Below, in pieces: positions 54,251 to 64,000 of a stretch of DNA of 64,000 nt. This DNA is from Cordia subcordata (taxonomy: Eukaryota > Streptophyta > Magnoliopsida > Boraginales > Cordiaceae). Location of the stretch: contig JAPTOF010000011.1 of NCBI GenBank assembly GCA_028554755.1, forward strand, positions 6,290,501 through 6,354,500, in the 5' to 3' direction. Each line of letters starts with the position of its first letter. Within the stretch, counting starts at the first letter, position 1. The position numbers were made by a program, and so were the translations under genes. The notes below the pieces were generated by a model. It did not search any database and had not been told where the DNA came from. It saw only the letters and a program-made list of their open reading frames with translations.

Positions 54251-55887
54251 TTGTTCGCTCAATCAGCAATTCCCATGACATCCAACCCCGGTACCAGTAC
54301 TGGAAAGGACAATAGCATGCAGGCCATCTTGGCCAAGATGGCGCTCTACGAGGAGAATTTGGCAATGTATGAAAGCAAATTCAAAGACGTGGAGGCAGAA
54401 AATAACGCCGTACGTCAAGAAAATTTGGACTTGACGGAAAAAATTACTGCCCTCTTAAGGAACGCACCACCCTAAGATAAAGAAAAGGCCGTGTTAATTA
54501 AATCAGTGGACCGGATGCAATCATTAGATTCTACACCCCGCCGGACTCCAGGGGATGGAATCCTGACATTTGCAACTAACGTGGCCGGCATTTCAAACCA
54601 ACACAAAGAAGTGGGGGAACGCATGACTCCCACGCAAGATGGGTCACACCCAGACATGTTCAAGCGATTCGCTGAGTTGGAGTCCTTGATCCAAAGAATT
54701 CCAGGAGTACCTACGCCCATTAAAAGGAGTGCTGCAAACAGTTACACAGAGTCTTCCTCTGTAGATGCCATCGCAATGGTAGAATTGCCTATCAAATTCT
54801 CTTTTCCAAGTATGAAGCCATTTGACGGGACCATGGATCCAGATGACCATATAATGCAGTACAAGCAAAAAATGTACACCGTGGCCATTCCCCGTGACAA
54901 AAGCGAGCCTTGTATGTGTAAGAGCTTTGGTTCGAGTTTAACCGGACCTGCTCTGCAGTGGTACACGAACCTCCCAAATGGGTCCATTTCATCGTTTGCC
55001 TAATTGACTGACATGTTTGTGGAACAGTACGCGAGCAGCAGGAAGTTGGAAAAACAGTTAGATGACCTATACCTAATCATACAGAGGAGGGGGAGACCCT
55101 CAGGGACTACATAGGGAGGTTTAACAAGGAGAAAGTATCTACACCATAGTGCAACATGGCAACAGCAATTTTCGCCTTTCGCAGGGGACTCTTGCCAGAC
55201 TCAGACCTTTACAAAGAACTTACAAAGTATCCTTCCAAGACGATAGAGGATGTTCTGGCAAAGGCATAGGTTCAGATTAAGTGGGAAGACGACCGCGCAA
55301 ACCTTCACCGGGCTTTCACAAACCATGTAGATCCTCACTTGGGACGACAGCCGAGGAGGCATGAACCTTACCCCCTTAGGAGTCGACGAGAAGTCGAGTC
55401 AACCGAAGGAAAACCTTGAGACAGGAGACGACTCCTTGATCAAGACCTAGAGCGAAGGATAAAGGCTCCAGATTATAATCTCTCCGTAACCCCATTCGAA
55501 CTTACTCACGCCTTAAAGACCATGGGCAAAGCTGTTAAGTGGCCAGGGAAGTTGAGGTCCCCGGTAGAGTCAAGAGACAGATCCAAGTGGTGTGAGTTCC
55601 ATGCGGACCACGGGCATACCACCGAGGAGTGCAATGGCCTTAAGTGGGAGGTTGCTGAGTTATTAAAGAAAGGATATCTGACTGAGCTCCTCTCAAATAA
55701 AGGAAAACAAACATTAGCCCAACGAGATGGGAAGCCGAGAATCGAGGAGTTGGCCCCGCTAGAGCTACCACGGCGAGAACGAACAATGAACCGCATTATG
55801 GGGGAATCCCATATTAGCGGGATCAGCGTCTCTGCAACAAAAAGGCATACACGTCTGGCGATAATACACGGTCATCGCTCCCCATAA
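54251..55887 (+). pseudogene. Gypsy gag, broken
   Basis: The N-terminal part has a coiled-coil-like stretch (KFKDVEAENNAVRQENLDL). The Retrotrans_gag domain follows (FPSMKPFDGTMDPDDHIMQY, ALQWYTNLPNGSI, FRRGLLPDSDLYKEL). A zinc-knuckle-like CEFHADHGHTTEECNGLK lies at about 55590–55645, as in Tat gag proteins. In-frame stops occur at 54473–54475, 55001–55003 and others, and a frameshift near 55085 moves the reading to another frame. Confidence 0.8.
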
Positions 55888-56337
55888 TCAGCTGACGTGA
55901 GCCCAAAAACAATAATATCATTCTCCAGTCGTGAGATCTCCCATTTAAACAATCCACACGATGAAACATTGGTAATCGCGCTCATGGTGGCCAACTATTG
56001 GGTCCGGAGGATCCTGGTAGATAGCGGCAGCTCAACTAATGTTCTGATGTTAAGTGCCTTCAAGGAGATGGGGATAGATGAACAACAACTCGTGAGGTGA
56101 TCCACCCCTCTGGTAGGATTTAGCAGAGAGCAGAAGCACACTATTGGGGAGATACACCTGCCAACATACGCCGATGGAATTAACTTGGACGTTAGGTTTT
56201 TAGTAATAGACAGCCCCTCCCCGTACAACATCATATTAGGAAGGCCATGGATTCATGACATGAAGGCGATTCCATCCACTTACCATCAGGTGTTGAAGTT
56301 TCCAACAAAGTGGGGAGTCAGGGAGATAAGGGGTTAG
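55888..56337 (+). pseudogene. Gypsy aspartic protease, broken
   Basis: It follows gag in the same frame. The active-site motif ILVDSGSSTNVL is intact, and the flap and end motifs PSPYNIILGRPWIHDMKAIP and STYHQVLKFPT are recognisable. TGA at 56098–56100 and TAG near 56336 interrupt it. The role in the parent element was to process the gag-pol polyprotein. Confidence 0.8.
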
Positions 56338-56367
56338 CAGTCAGATTCTCGAGGGTACTATTATACC

Positions 56368-57900
56368 ATGAGAGGAGCCCGACATGATGCCTTGTTCCAT
56401 GTAGAGAAAGCTTTTGCTTCGACTCTGCTTGATCATCCTCAACTAGAGGAATTGGACGACGTGCAGATTGACCCAGACGAGCCAAGCCACACAGTTCAGA
56501 TCGGATCAGGATTAGAGCCAGAGTTGAGGACCCAAATGGTGAATTTCCTCAGTAGTAATCGGGACTGCTTCGCGTGGTTGTATACCGACATGGAGGGTAT
56601 AGACCCAAGAATAATCGTCCATGAGTTGAAAGCAGATCCGACGTTCCACTCGGTTAAGCAAAAACGCAGGAATTTGCCCCCGAAAGGAACCGAGTGATTA
56701 ACGAAAAGGTGTAAAAGCTTATCGATGTAGGATTTGTCAGGGAGGTGCATTATCCAGAGTGGCTGGAAAATGTTGTGGTGGTAAAGAAGAAGAACGAAAA
56801 ATGGAGGGTTTGTATCGATTTTACAGATTTGAATAAAGCATGCCCCAGGATTTCTTCCCGATTTCTCAAATCGATGTGATGGTAGACGCAACTGCTGGTC
56901 ACGAGTTACTTAGTTTTATGGATGCATTCTCCGGGTACAATCAAATATTGATGCATCCCCACGACCAGGAGAAAACCTCTTTCATTACAGAACGAGGTAC
57001 CTATTGCTACAAGGTCATGCCCTTTGGTCTAAAAAATGCGGGAGCAACTTACCAGCATCTAGTCAACAAGATGTTTGTAGACCAATTGGGACACACAATG
57101 GAGGTCTACATTGATGACATGCTGGTAAAGTCTTTAGCGGCAAAACAACATGTCGGTCATCTGTAACAAGCCTTTGATATTTTGAGGAAATACAATATGA
57201 AGCTCAACCCTACTAAATGTTCCTTTGGGGTGAAGTTCGGAAAATTCCTTGGGTACCTCGTTACCCAAAGAGGAATTGAAGCGCACCTAGACCAGTTGAG
57301 AGTTATTCTCAACATCCCTTCCCTAAAGAACGTCCAAGAAGTTATGAAGCTCACAGGCAGGGTCGCGGCACTCAGCAGGTTCATTTCAAAGTCATCACAC
57401 AGATGTCACTCGTTCTTCAATGTACTTTGAAAAAATAAGCACTTCGAATGGACTGATAAATGCGAGGAGGCCCTGCAAGAGTTGAAGGCGTGCTTAACTA
57501 ATCTCCCGCTGCTGTCCAAACCAAAGGAGGGAGAAACTTTGTTTATTTACCAAGTGGTCTCGGGGGCCGCCATAAGCACCGTGTTAGTTTGGGAGGAGGG
57601 CAGGAAACAGTTCCCTATATACTATACCAACAAAGCCTTGCTTGATGCTGAGACCAAGTACAGCCAGCTTGAGAAACTAGCATTAGCCCTTGTCACAGCC
57701 ACCCGCAAGTTGAGGCCGTATTTCCAGAGCCACCCTATCCAAGTAGTAACCACTTATCCATTGAAAGCGGTCTTGCATAGTTCGGAGCTATCTGGCTGAC
57801 TTGTTAAATGGGCTGTCGAGTTAAGTGAGTACGATATCACGTTCCAACCAAGAACGGCAATAAAATCCCATGCACTCGCAGATTTTGTGGCAAAGTTCAC
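56368..57900 (+). pseudogene. Gypsy reverse transcriptase and RNase H, broken
   Basis: Readable blocks in order: DCFAWLYTDMEGIDP, FTDLNKAC, FMDAFSGYNQILMHP, MPFGLKNAGATYQ, the catalytic YIDDMLVKS (about 57110–57130), CSFGVKFGKFLGYLV, then RNase H motifs FEWTDKCEEALQELK and YSQLEKLALALVTATRKLRPYF. Frameshifts occur near 56690 and 56840 and stops near 57165, 57428 and 57797. The YIDD box itself is kept. Confidence 0.85.
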
Positions 57901-57949
57901 ACTATGTATCCGATCAGAAGCAAAAGAAGAGGAGTTGTGCCTCCTCGAG

Positions 57950-58300
57950 AATTCGAAATTAAGGAGATGGATACTTTTTGTAGATGGGTCGAGTAACACG
58001 AAAGGTAGCGGACTCGGAATAGTTCTGCGATCGCCCGAATGAGACGAAATCGAACAGTCTATCAAATGCGGATTCAAGGCTACAAATAATGAAGCAGAAT
58101 ATGAAGCCTTCTTAGCGGGTTTGACGCTAGCCAAAGATATGAACGTCAAACATATCTAAAGATGATGGCTTACCTTGGCATCGTTGAGAAAATAGCATCT
58201 ACATTCAAGGAATTTGAGATAAAGCAAGCAAACCGAGATGACAACTGTCACGCGGATGTGCTGGAAAACTTGGGGGCAGCAACGCAATCCGTTATTTCGA
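57950..58300 (+). pseudogene. Second RNase H-like domain of the gypsy element, with internal deletion
   Basis: WILFVDGSSNTKGSGLGIVL and ATNNEAEYEAFLAGLTLA are the first two catalytic segments of the extra RNase H typical of Tat elements. After NVKHI the frame shifts at 58157 straight into MMAYLGIVEKIASTFKEFEI and the closing DDNCHADVLENLGAAT. The intervening segment that should hold the third catalytic Asp (SDSQLV-type) is missing, so a deletion removed part of the domain. Confidence 0.75.
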
Positions 58301-59605
58301 AAACTATCCAAGTAGTATATTTGCAATGGCCAGCCATTAAGAGCGAACGAGCGATCGAAGCCGTGTGTGTGGATAATCAACCAAACTGGATGACCCCGAT
58401 AATCCAGTACATCAAAGATGATGTTGTTCTTGAGAATCGTGCAGAAGCTAGGAAGCTCAAGGCTAAGGCGCCCCGGTACTGTATCATCGACGGGAGATTA
58501 TACAGGAGATCATACTTGGGGCCTTATCTACTATGTCTAAACCCAACCAAGGCCAACTACGTCTTAGCTGAATTACACGAAAGGCAAGGGGAAATCACGC
58601 GGGAGCAAGAAGCTTGGGCAACCGAGCACACATTGCAGGATACTACTAGCCAACCATGCGGTCGGATGCCCTCAGCTATGTGAGGAAATGCGACAGTTGT
58701 CAGATGTTTGCCCAAATCGCCCACCAGCCGGCTGAGCCATTGACCTTCGTCACTTCTCCTTGGCCATTCATGAAGTGGGGGATGGATATTGTCGGAAAAT
58801 TGCCCATCGCACCAGGACAGAATGTATCCGGTTACATATTACTTTTCCAAATGGAAAGAAGCTGAATCCTATCAACAGATCCGAGATAGGGAGGTCAAAA
58901 ACTTCCTGTGGAAAAACATAATATGCCGTTTTGGAGTCCTTTCAGAGATTGTCACCGATAATGGTTCCCAGTTCATTAGCCAAAATTTTAAAGATTTTTG
59001 TAAAGAGTAGAAAATCAGACTTGCGTTTTCTACCCCGCGGCATCCTCAAGCTAATAGGTTAGCCGAGTCATCTAACAAGGTTATAATTTCTACTTTAAAG
59101 AAAAGGTTGGAGAAATCCAAGGGGCGCTGGGCAGAAGAGGAGTGTTGTGGTCTTATCGAACTACGGCCAGAACTCCCACTAGAGAGACTCCATTCTCGCT
59201 GGTATACGGGGTTGAAGCAGTTATCCCAACGGAAGTAGGCTTACCAACACTGCGAATTGCCCAGGCCTCCGAGGCGCAGAATGATGAAGGAATGCGCAGT
59301 GAGTTGGATGCTGTTGAGGAAAGGAGAGAGCAAGCCCTCATTCATATGGCAGCATATCAGTAGAAAGTTTCCAAGCACAGCACAAGAATTTGAGGGTAAG
59401 GACATTTAAGCCAGGGGACTGGGTATTAAGAAAAGTCTTTGAGAACACGAAGGAAGCGAACGCAGGAAAGTTAGGGCTCAACTGGGAAGGACCGTACCAA
59501 GTTACGAAGATAGTCAGGCAAGGGGCGTATAGGCTTAGCACTAAGGACAGCAGGGAAGTGCCGAATAGCTGGAACACAATCCATTTGAAGAGGTATTATT
59601 TTTAG
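58301..59605 (+). pseudogene. Gypsy integrase, broken
   Basis: The zinc-binding region is damaged (a [18 protein letters not shown] remnant near 58690–58740). The core shows [15 protein letters not shown] with the first catalytic Asp, EIVTDNGSQFISQNF with the second, and FSTPRHPQANRLAESSNK with the Glu region. The tail reads PFSLVYGVEAVIPTEVGLPT and FKPGDWVLRKVFEN..GPYQVTKIV, ending at TAG 59603–59605. At least three frame changes (near 58650, 58790–58860, 59140) and a stop at about 59008 break it. No chromodomain follows. Confidence 0.8.
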
Positions 59606-59849
59606 GATGAAAGTTCTTGCTTTTCTGAACTATTTAAAATTGAATAGAAGATTAAGTGTGAATAAATGACACTAGGCAGGTCAAGCAAAAGACTAGTTTT
59701 GTTTTGCTTTAGATTAGTTCTTAGACTAAGAGGAAAGGGAGGATGGCGTTGTGACATCGATAAACGTTCTTTAATTAGTTTCGTAATTCCTTTTTGATGA
59801 GATATTGCAATAAATTCGTAAGATTTACTCACAACTGTTTCTGTTGTTC

Positions 59850-60360
59850 ACGTGAGGCTATCAAACAGTCTCTCGTACCTTGGTATGACTAACGAACAAT
59901 CCTTACTTTCGAAAGACCTGCCTACAGTCTTTGTTATTGTCGAGACTAACGAACAGTCTCTACTTTCCGAACAGTATCTACTTGAGAAAGACTTGCCTAC
60001 AGTCTTCGTTATTGTCGAGACTAACGAACAGTCTCTATTTTCCGAATAGTATCTACTTGAGAAAGACTTGCCTACAGTCTTCGTTATTGTCGAGACTAGC
60101 GAATAGTCTCTACTTTCTGAACAATATCTACTTGAGAAAGACTTGCCTACAGTCTTCGTTATTTTTACGCGACTAGCGAACAGTCTCTACTTTCCAAACA
60201 GTATCTGCTTTCGAAAGACTTGCCTACAGTCTTCTTCATTATTCTTACAAAACTAACGGACAATCTCTATTTTTCGGTGCAGGGCTAACAAATAGCCTCT
60301 ATTTATAGAAGACTCGAATATAGTCTCTATGTTATTGTTCGCGAGACCAATGAACAGTTT
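59850..60360 (+). repeat. 75-bp tandem repeat in the gypsy 3' region
   Basis: About five to six diverged units, each with GAGACTAACGAACAGTCTCT, TTTCCGAACAGTATCTACTT and AAAGACTTGCCTACAGTCTT. The two central units (59940–60014, 60015–60089) are exactly 75 bases and nearly identical, the outer ones more diverged. Within each unit GAGACT..AGTCTC forms a small hairpin. Open frames across it exist only because 75 is a multiple of three. Confidence 0.9.
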
Positions 60361-60799
60361 CTACCCCCTTCAACAAGCAAAGCTTTTCCAAACCATTGCA
60401 ATCAAGATGAAAACAAAAAGAATGTGTTATTAAGACAACGTCCAACAAGCAAAAGGCGTTATTAGGACGATGCCCTAAGAAGCCTATAACAATCTCGTAC
60501 CCCTTTTTTTTAAGCATGCACATACAATTATCAGTGATTTAAGAGAGTAATTTCCTCAGGGAACAGGACCGTCGTTAGCATAAGTAATAGGGAGGACATG
60601 GGAAAGGTTTGATACACAAAAAAAAAAGTAACATATCCTCAGTAACTTCGTAGCAGAACGCCAAACATCATGCGTCAGCAGAGTCTAGAGAAGTGGTCCC
60701 ATCGGTATTCGGTGGACCGGATATGGACGAAGGGTCAATACTCGGGGGGGGGCCAATCAGGATGAGGCGTTGGGGGAGTTATGATGGCCTTGAAACGAT

Positions 60800-62720
60800 T
60801 GATGTCAACATTTGAGTACACTTGTTAGACCTCCCTTAGGCAGTTCTTGACAGCCTGCTCAGCAGCCTTCTTTGAATTGAGCCTCGACACGCTGGCAACA
60901 TACTTCCCAAACTTTCTGATCTTTTTATAATCACTCACTGCAGTCTTTCGGGCCTCCTCAATTGAAGAATCAAATTTAGATTCAAGTCCCTTCTTGGCTG
61001 CCTGGGCGTCTGCAAGATTCTTCTCCACCTCTGCTCGGGATAATCGTTCCCTCTTAAGATCCTCCTCTAGCTCAGCACGAGGTATTTGTTCATTTGCAAG
61101 GTCTTTCTCGGCTTTAGCACGCTCTTTTCGTTCATTTTTAAGCAAGCGCTAGAGGTCCTGGCACTTGTTGGCAATCTCAGGCACCATCGGCGCAAAAGCT
61201 AAAATTTCAGATACAAGCTGTAATCAAAGAGGCCGTAAGTAGTAGTAAGGGTTAAAATGTCGCATACAAAGTTGAATATACATACCGCAACACTTTTCTT
61301 ACTGAAGCTTGAAAATAGATCTTCCTCAGTTACAGTAGGAAGGGTACGGGCAGCAGGATGCATGGTTAAGTGCTGATAGCTGCTAGAGGGGGTGCCTTCT
61401 CCGGGCAGAACCCAGGATGATAAGTCCCTTCTCTTTCTCTGATCTTGCGCAAGCCTTTCAACCACCGCTAGGGCAGCGTTCTGGCATTCTTCTGCATCTG
61501 AATTACGAATGAAAGGAGAAGTTAAAAGTAAAAGTACGTAATTTAAAAAAAAAAAGGGCAAGGAGGAAAGGAATGAAAGATGAGCGTGGTCATACCTGAG
61601 CCGTCAGAAGAAGATGAACCGATGATCTCTAGGTCAGGCAGAAATTCGGAAGGCTCACTATCGGAGGAGTCTTTCACATGCTCATTCTCTTCGTTCTTCT
61701 CCCCGCTCCTATCGTCGCTTTCTATCTCATTTGAACTCCTCGGACTAGCGATCATATTCGATTTGGCCAAGTGGAGGGTAAGCATAGAGGAAGATGTCGC
61801 GCCACCTCTATCAAGCTTGCTGGTAATATGGCCAGCCCTTCTCTTGGAACGAATTGGAGGCCTTATCTTGGGCCTAATTATGACAGGTGGGCGTATCCCA
61901 GGTTCCAGCGGAGTGGCGACGCCTCCCGCTACAAGGTTGTCGCGTGTAATCAAGCCCCTCATGCGATAAGACTGACTTCTACAATCTGCAGCTAAGGCCA
62001 ACAAAGCTCGACGAGTATCCTCGCTTAATGACGGAAGTTCGTTCTTTGCGGTGGTAACCTACATTTGAGGGACGTCTCAAACACCGTGTATTCGAGCAAG
62101 GAATAGGAATTTCCCCCTCCACGAGCCATTGTCATACCGGTCAGGGCTGAAGAGCTTGTAAGAGCCGCGGATAGAAAGAACGAACCAACCAGGTTTCATA
62201 GCAAAACAGACAAGGGAAAATAGCGTCTTAAAGATTAGAACGGAGAAGTGAACTCCCCTCTATTGTAAAAGGATGAGTGCCGCCAACATGATCTTCCATC
62301 CACGGGGGTGCAATTGGCCAAGACTAATCCCAAAGGAATTGAAAATAGCACACAGGTAGGGATGTAATGGAACCCAAATTCCCAAGCGAGGACATCTTGA
62401 AACATTGTAATTTCTCTTTCAAGCGAGGAACTTGACCAATCTCTGGGCCTTGGTTGAACCACCACAACATCTTCGCTCAATTGATCGGATTCACTGTAGT
62501 ATTTGAACTCCTCCTTTGTAGTAGAACATTAAATTCCTTCAGCAAAGAACTCCCCAGTAGATTCTCTTCGTCGCATCCCAAGGCAAATTGGAATGGGTAA
62601 TTTGGCCTCACCCGCAGATTACTCAACTTGTTTACAGCGCGGCATTGTAGTTAGCGTAACTGAGCAGTAAGGAACTCTTCCAAGACGGGAGGCACAAAAG
62701 ATGATTTAGAAGACCTGTGT
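60800..62720 (-). pseudogene. Antisense accessory gene of the gypsy element, apparently spliced
   Basis: Read against pol, four blocks are visible. (a) 62720–62040: broken frames with a FHYIPTCVLFSIPLGLVLAN-like stretch and a later GWFVLSIRGSYKLF stretch, resembling the Transposase_28 'putative gypsy type transposon' domain found in plant gypsy antisense genes. (b) 62004–61597: basic then Ser/Asp-rich (IIRPKIRPPIRSKRRAG, DSSDSEPSEFLPDLEIIGSS), ending at a donor CAG|GTATGA. (c) 61502–61290: begins after TTCAG| with DAEECQNAALAVVERLAQD, ending at |GTATGTATAT. (d) 61200–60825: KNERKERAKAEKDLANEQ, a long coiled coil. Stops in blocks a and d make it a likely pseudogene. Confidence 0.6.
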
Positions 62721-64000
62721 CATAAACAACATAAAAATATTGTTAATCATAACCCCATAAGGGGGGACGATAATTTGGAAAGCATATTAAAAAAAAAGAG
62801 AAAGAAGAGAGAAGAGAGGGGGGTCTATGGAAACAAGTTAAGTAGTTTACCAAAGGAATTGCCTTTCAACACATGTTGATGGGTTGCCAAACCAAGCTCT
62901 TCAGTGTATTCTTGATTGAAGGGTGAGTCCGCTAGGCCTGCTTCGAATACCTGATAAATAAGGAAAACACATCCGGCTTCATTAGTGAAAAATGAAATAC
63001 GCTTAAAATATATACATGTATACATATATATATGTATGTATATGAATATATGAAGGCGCAGCGTGACAAGGGGGTAGCACGTGGTGCGTAAAGATGTGTC
63101 GGGTCGCTGATAAACGACAGCATAAGTAGGGGAAGAAGTTTGATTGTGGTTTACCGGGGAGATGCCGAGCACTTAGTAACAAGCAAATGCCTTTCTTGTT
63201 TCTAACCTTAAGACGTCGCCGGGTACGCAAGAAGTGCAAGCTGTAAAGTTCTTTCCAAGTACGAACAAGGTAATAAATTAACCGGCGTGCTTGAAATTGC
63301 CGACCTTCTTATGTTTGAGGGGTGAAACACGTATGGCTTGAGAATTAGCTGTTGCAAAGTGGCGTTGAAAAGGGCCCGGACTTTAGGGCTTGGTCGTTGA
63401 GGAATTTTTGAGAATAAACACCTGGGAAATGTGGAAGGTTGTAAGAAAGGTCTATGAGGAATTCTATCAAACACCTGGGAAGTATGGAAGGTTGTAAGGA
63501 AGGTCTTTGAGGAATTTTATCAAACACCTTGTGACCGTTACCTTAGCATGCCACATTACATATCATACATGCAACCTTTCTTAGGATTTTACTCAAACAC
63601 TTGCAGTGCAGGCAAGCAATAAAGAACTTTATCGATTTAAGCCCGTGTTTGGAGTAAGAGAAACAAGAAAGTCCGAAAACGATCCTCTAATACATCATGA
63701 TCACGCACCTGGACCGTGGAAGCCAATTAATCATGCTCGGATTATATGGTTTCGTCTCATCTTGAAGCTTGGAGCGAGATTCTTCAGGGGCTACTCTAGC
63801 TTTATTATTAGTTCATTGGTAACTGCAGCATCATCAATAGAAGCACTTTCTGGAACGGGAGTACCAAATGCCTTTGTGCGTGATATTGATTTTCTGTCTC
63901 CTTAGAACTCAAGGATACAGAGGTACGAGCCTATAGAACAGATCTTGCTCAAGTAAGGTCGTGGGGGTGGTGCATGGTTTATGCGTTGCTCCTTAGTATG
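62721..64000. other. Gypsy 3' non-coding region
   Basis: It holds the probable upstream region of the antisense gene, an (AT)n run near 63005–63050 and the 53-bp repeats. GGTCGTGGGGGTGGTG at about 63957–63972 is purine-rich and may be a polypurine tract just before a 3' LTR, but no LTR sequence can be confirmed before the window ends. Confidence 0.35.
63419..63524. repeat. Two tandem 53-bp units
   Basis: CACCTGGGAAATGTGGAAGG and CACCTGGGAAGTATGGAAGG start two adjacent 53-base units (63419–63471, 63472–63524), followed by the first bases of a third. They lie upstream of the antisense gene and could be part of its promoter region. Confidence 0.85.

Larger units (their letters stand above)
54195..64000 (+). 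mobile_element. Decayed Ty3/gypsy retrotransposon, Tat type, running off the window
   Basis: Order: primer-binding site (54195–54212), gag, protease, reverse transcriptase, RNase H, a second RNase H-like domain, integrase, a tandem-repeat region (59850–60360) and an antisense accessory gene (about 62720–60800). A second RNase H and long 3' non-coding space with extra or antisense frames are characteristic of the Tat lineage. Every coding domain is interrupted by stops or frameshifts, so it is inactive. The 3' LTR is presumably beyond 64000. Confidence 0.85.

Noticed and set aside
59852..60176. Two repetitive frames resembling a repeat protein
   Set aside because: The 75-bp unit is a multiple of three, so frames stay open by chance. 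The region is non-coding in this class of element.
59850..60360. Regularly spaced repeats considered as a CRISPR array
   Set aside because: The units are contiguous without unique spacers, lie in plant retrotransposon DNA and have no cas genes.
54195..64000. Considered as an integrated plant pararetrovirus
   Set aside because: An integrase with TDNGSQF, an LTR-end plus primer-binding site and no coat or movement protein show an LTR retrotransposon. There is no virus-specific gene.

Overview
The window is nuclear DNA of a flowering plant, most likely a dicot. It is AT-rich, has GT–AG introns and contains three recognisable plant genes set among typical plant transposable elements (copia, gypsy, L1 LINE, Helitron and several MITE families). 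I see no bacterial, viral or organellar gene block, no CRISPR array and no rRNA or tRNA gene. The species cannot be named from the sequence alone.

Three genes carry the cellular content. (1) On the plus strand at 19213–25875 lies an 11-exon plastid PHT4;4/ANTR2-type anion (ascorbate/phosphate) transporter that joins into an uninterrupted 600-residue reading frame. (2) On the minus strand at 28368–30038 lies an intronless CYP86A fatty-acid omega-hydroxylase of 556 residues with all P450 signature motifs. (3) On the minus strand at 43717–46942 (5' UTR exon near 48 kb) lies an ATG8-interacting protein of the ATI1/ATI2 family, with two coding exons and 318 residues. From memory of Arabidopsis locus numbers, the same three families sit side by side at the top of chromosome 4 (At4g00370, At4g00360, At4g00355), with a partial copy on chromosome 2 (At2g45970, At2g45980). 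The window therefore looks like an ancient conserved gene neighbourhood whose spacing has been stretched by insertions. At the far left, the first 1.5 kb may be the promoter and 5' leader of a gene that continues off the window on the minus strand.

Layout: 1–1.56 kb possible 5' end of a gene; 1.9–5.6 kb MITEs; 7–9 kb anonymous repeat-like DNA; 9.0–9.5 kb Helitron; 9.5–10.5 kb decayed minus-strand LINE; 10.6–14.7 kb decayed minus-strand copia element; 15.7–16.1 kb a complete TRIM with target-site duplication; 16.9–18.6 kb decayed LINE; 19.2–25.9 kb PHT4;4 with a small copia deletion derivative in intron 6; 27.1–27.9 kb inverted-repeat element; 28.4–30.0 kb CYP86A; 30–43 kb intergenic DNA with MITEs and a LINE tail; 43.7–48.1 kb ATI; 49.5–53.5 kb hAT MITE, solo LTR, LTR piece and a 5'-truncated LINE; 53.7 kb to the window end a large decayed Ty3/gypsy element of Tat type with two RNase H domains, a 75-bp tandem repeat and an antisense, apparently spliced, accessory gene.

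I found no clearly undescribed system. The most informative items are the conserved three-gene block, a GC–AG intron with a competing canonical splice choice in the transporter, two precisely bounded miniature retroelements, a recent in-frame 30-bp duplication in the ATI coding sequence, and the antisense spliced gene in the gypsy element.
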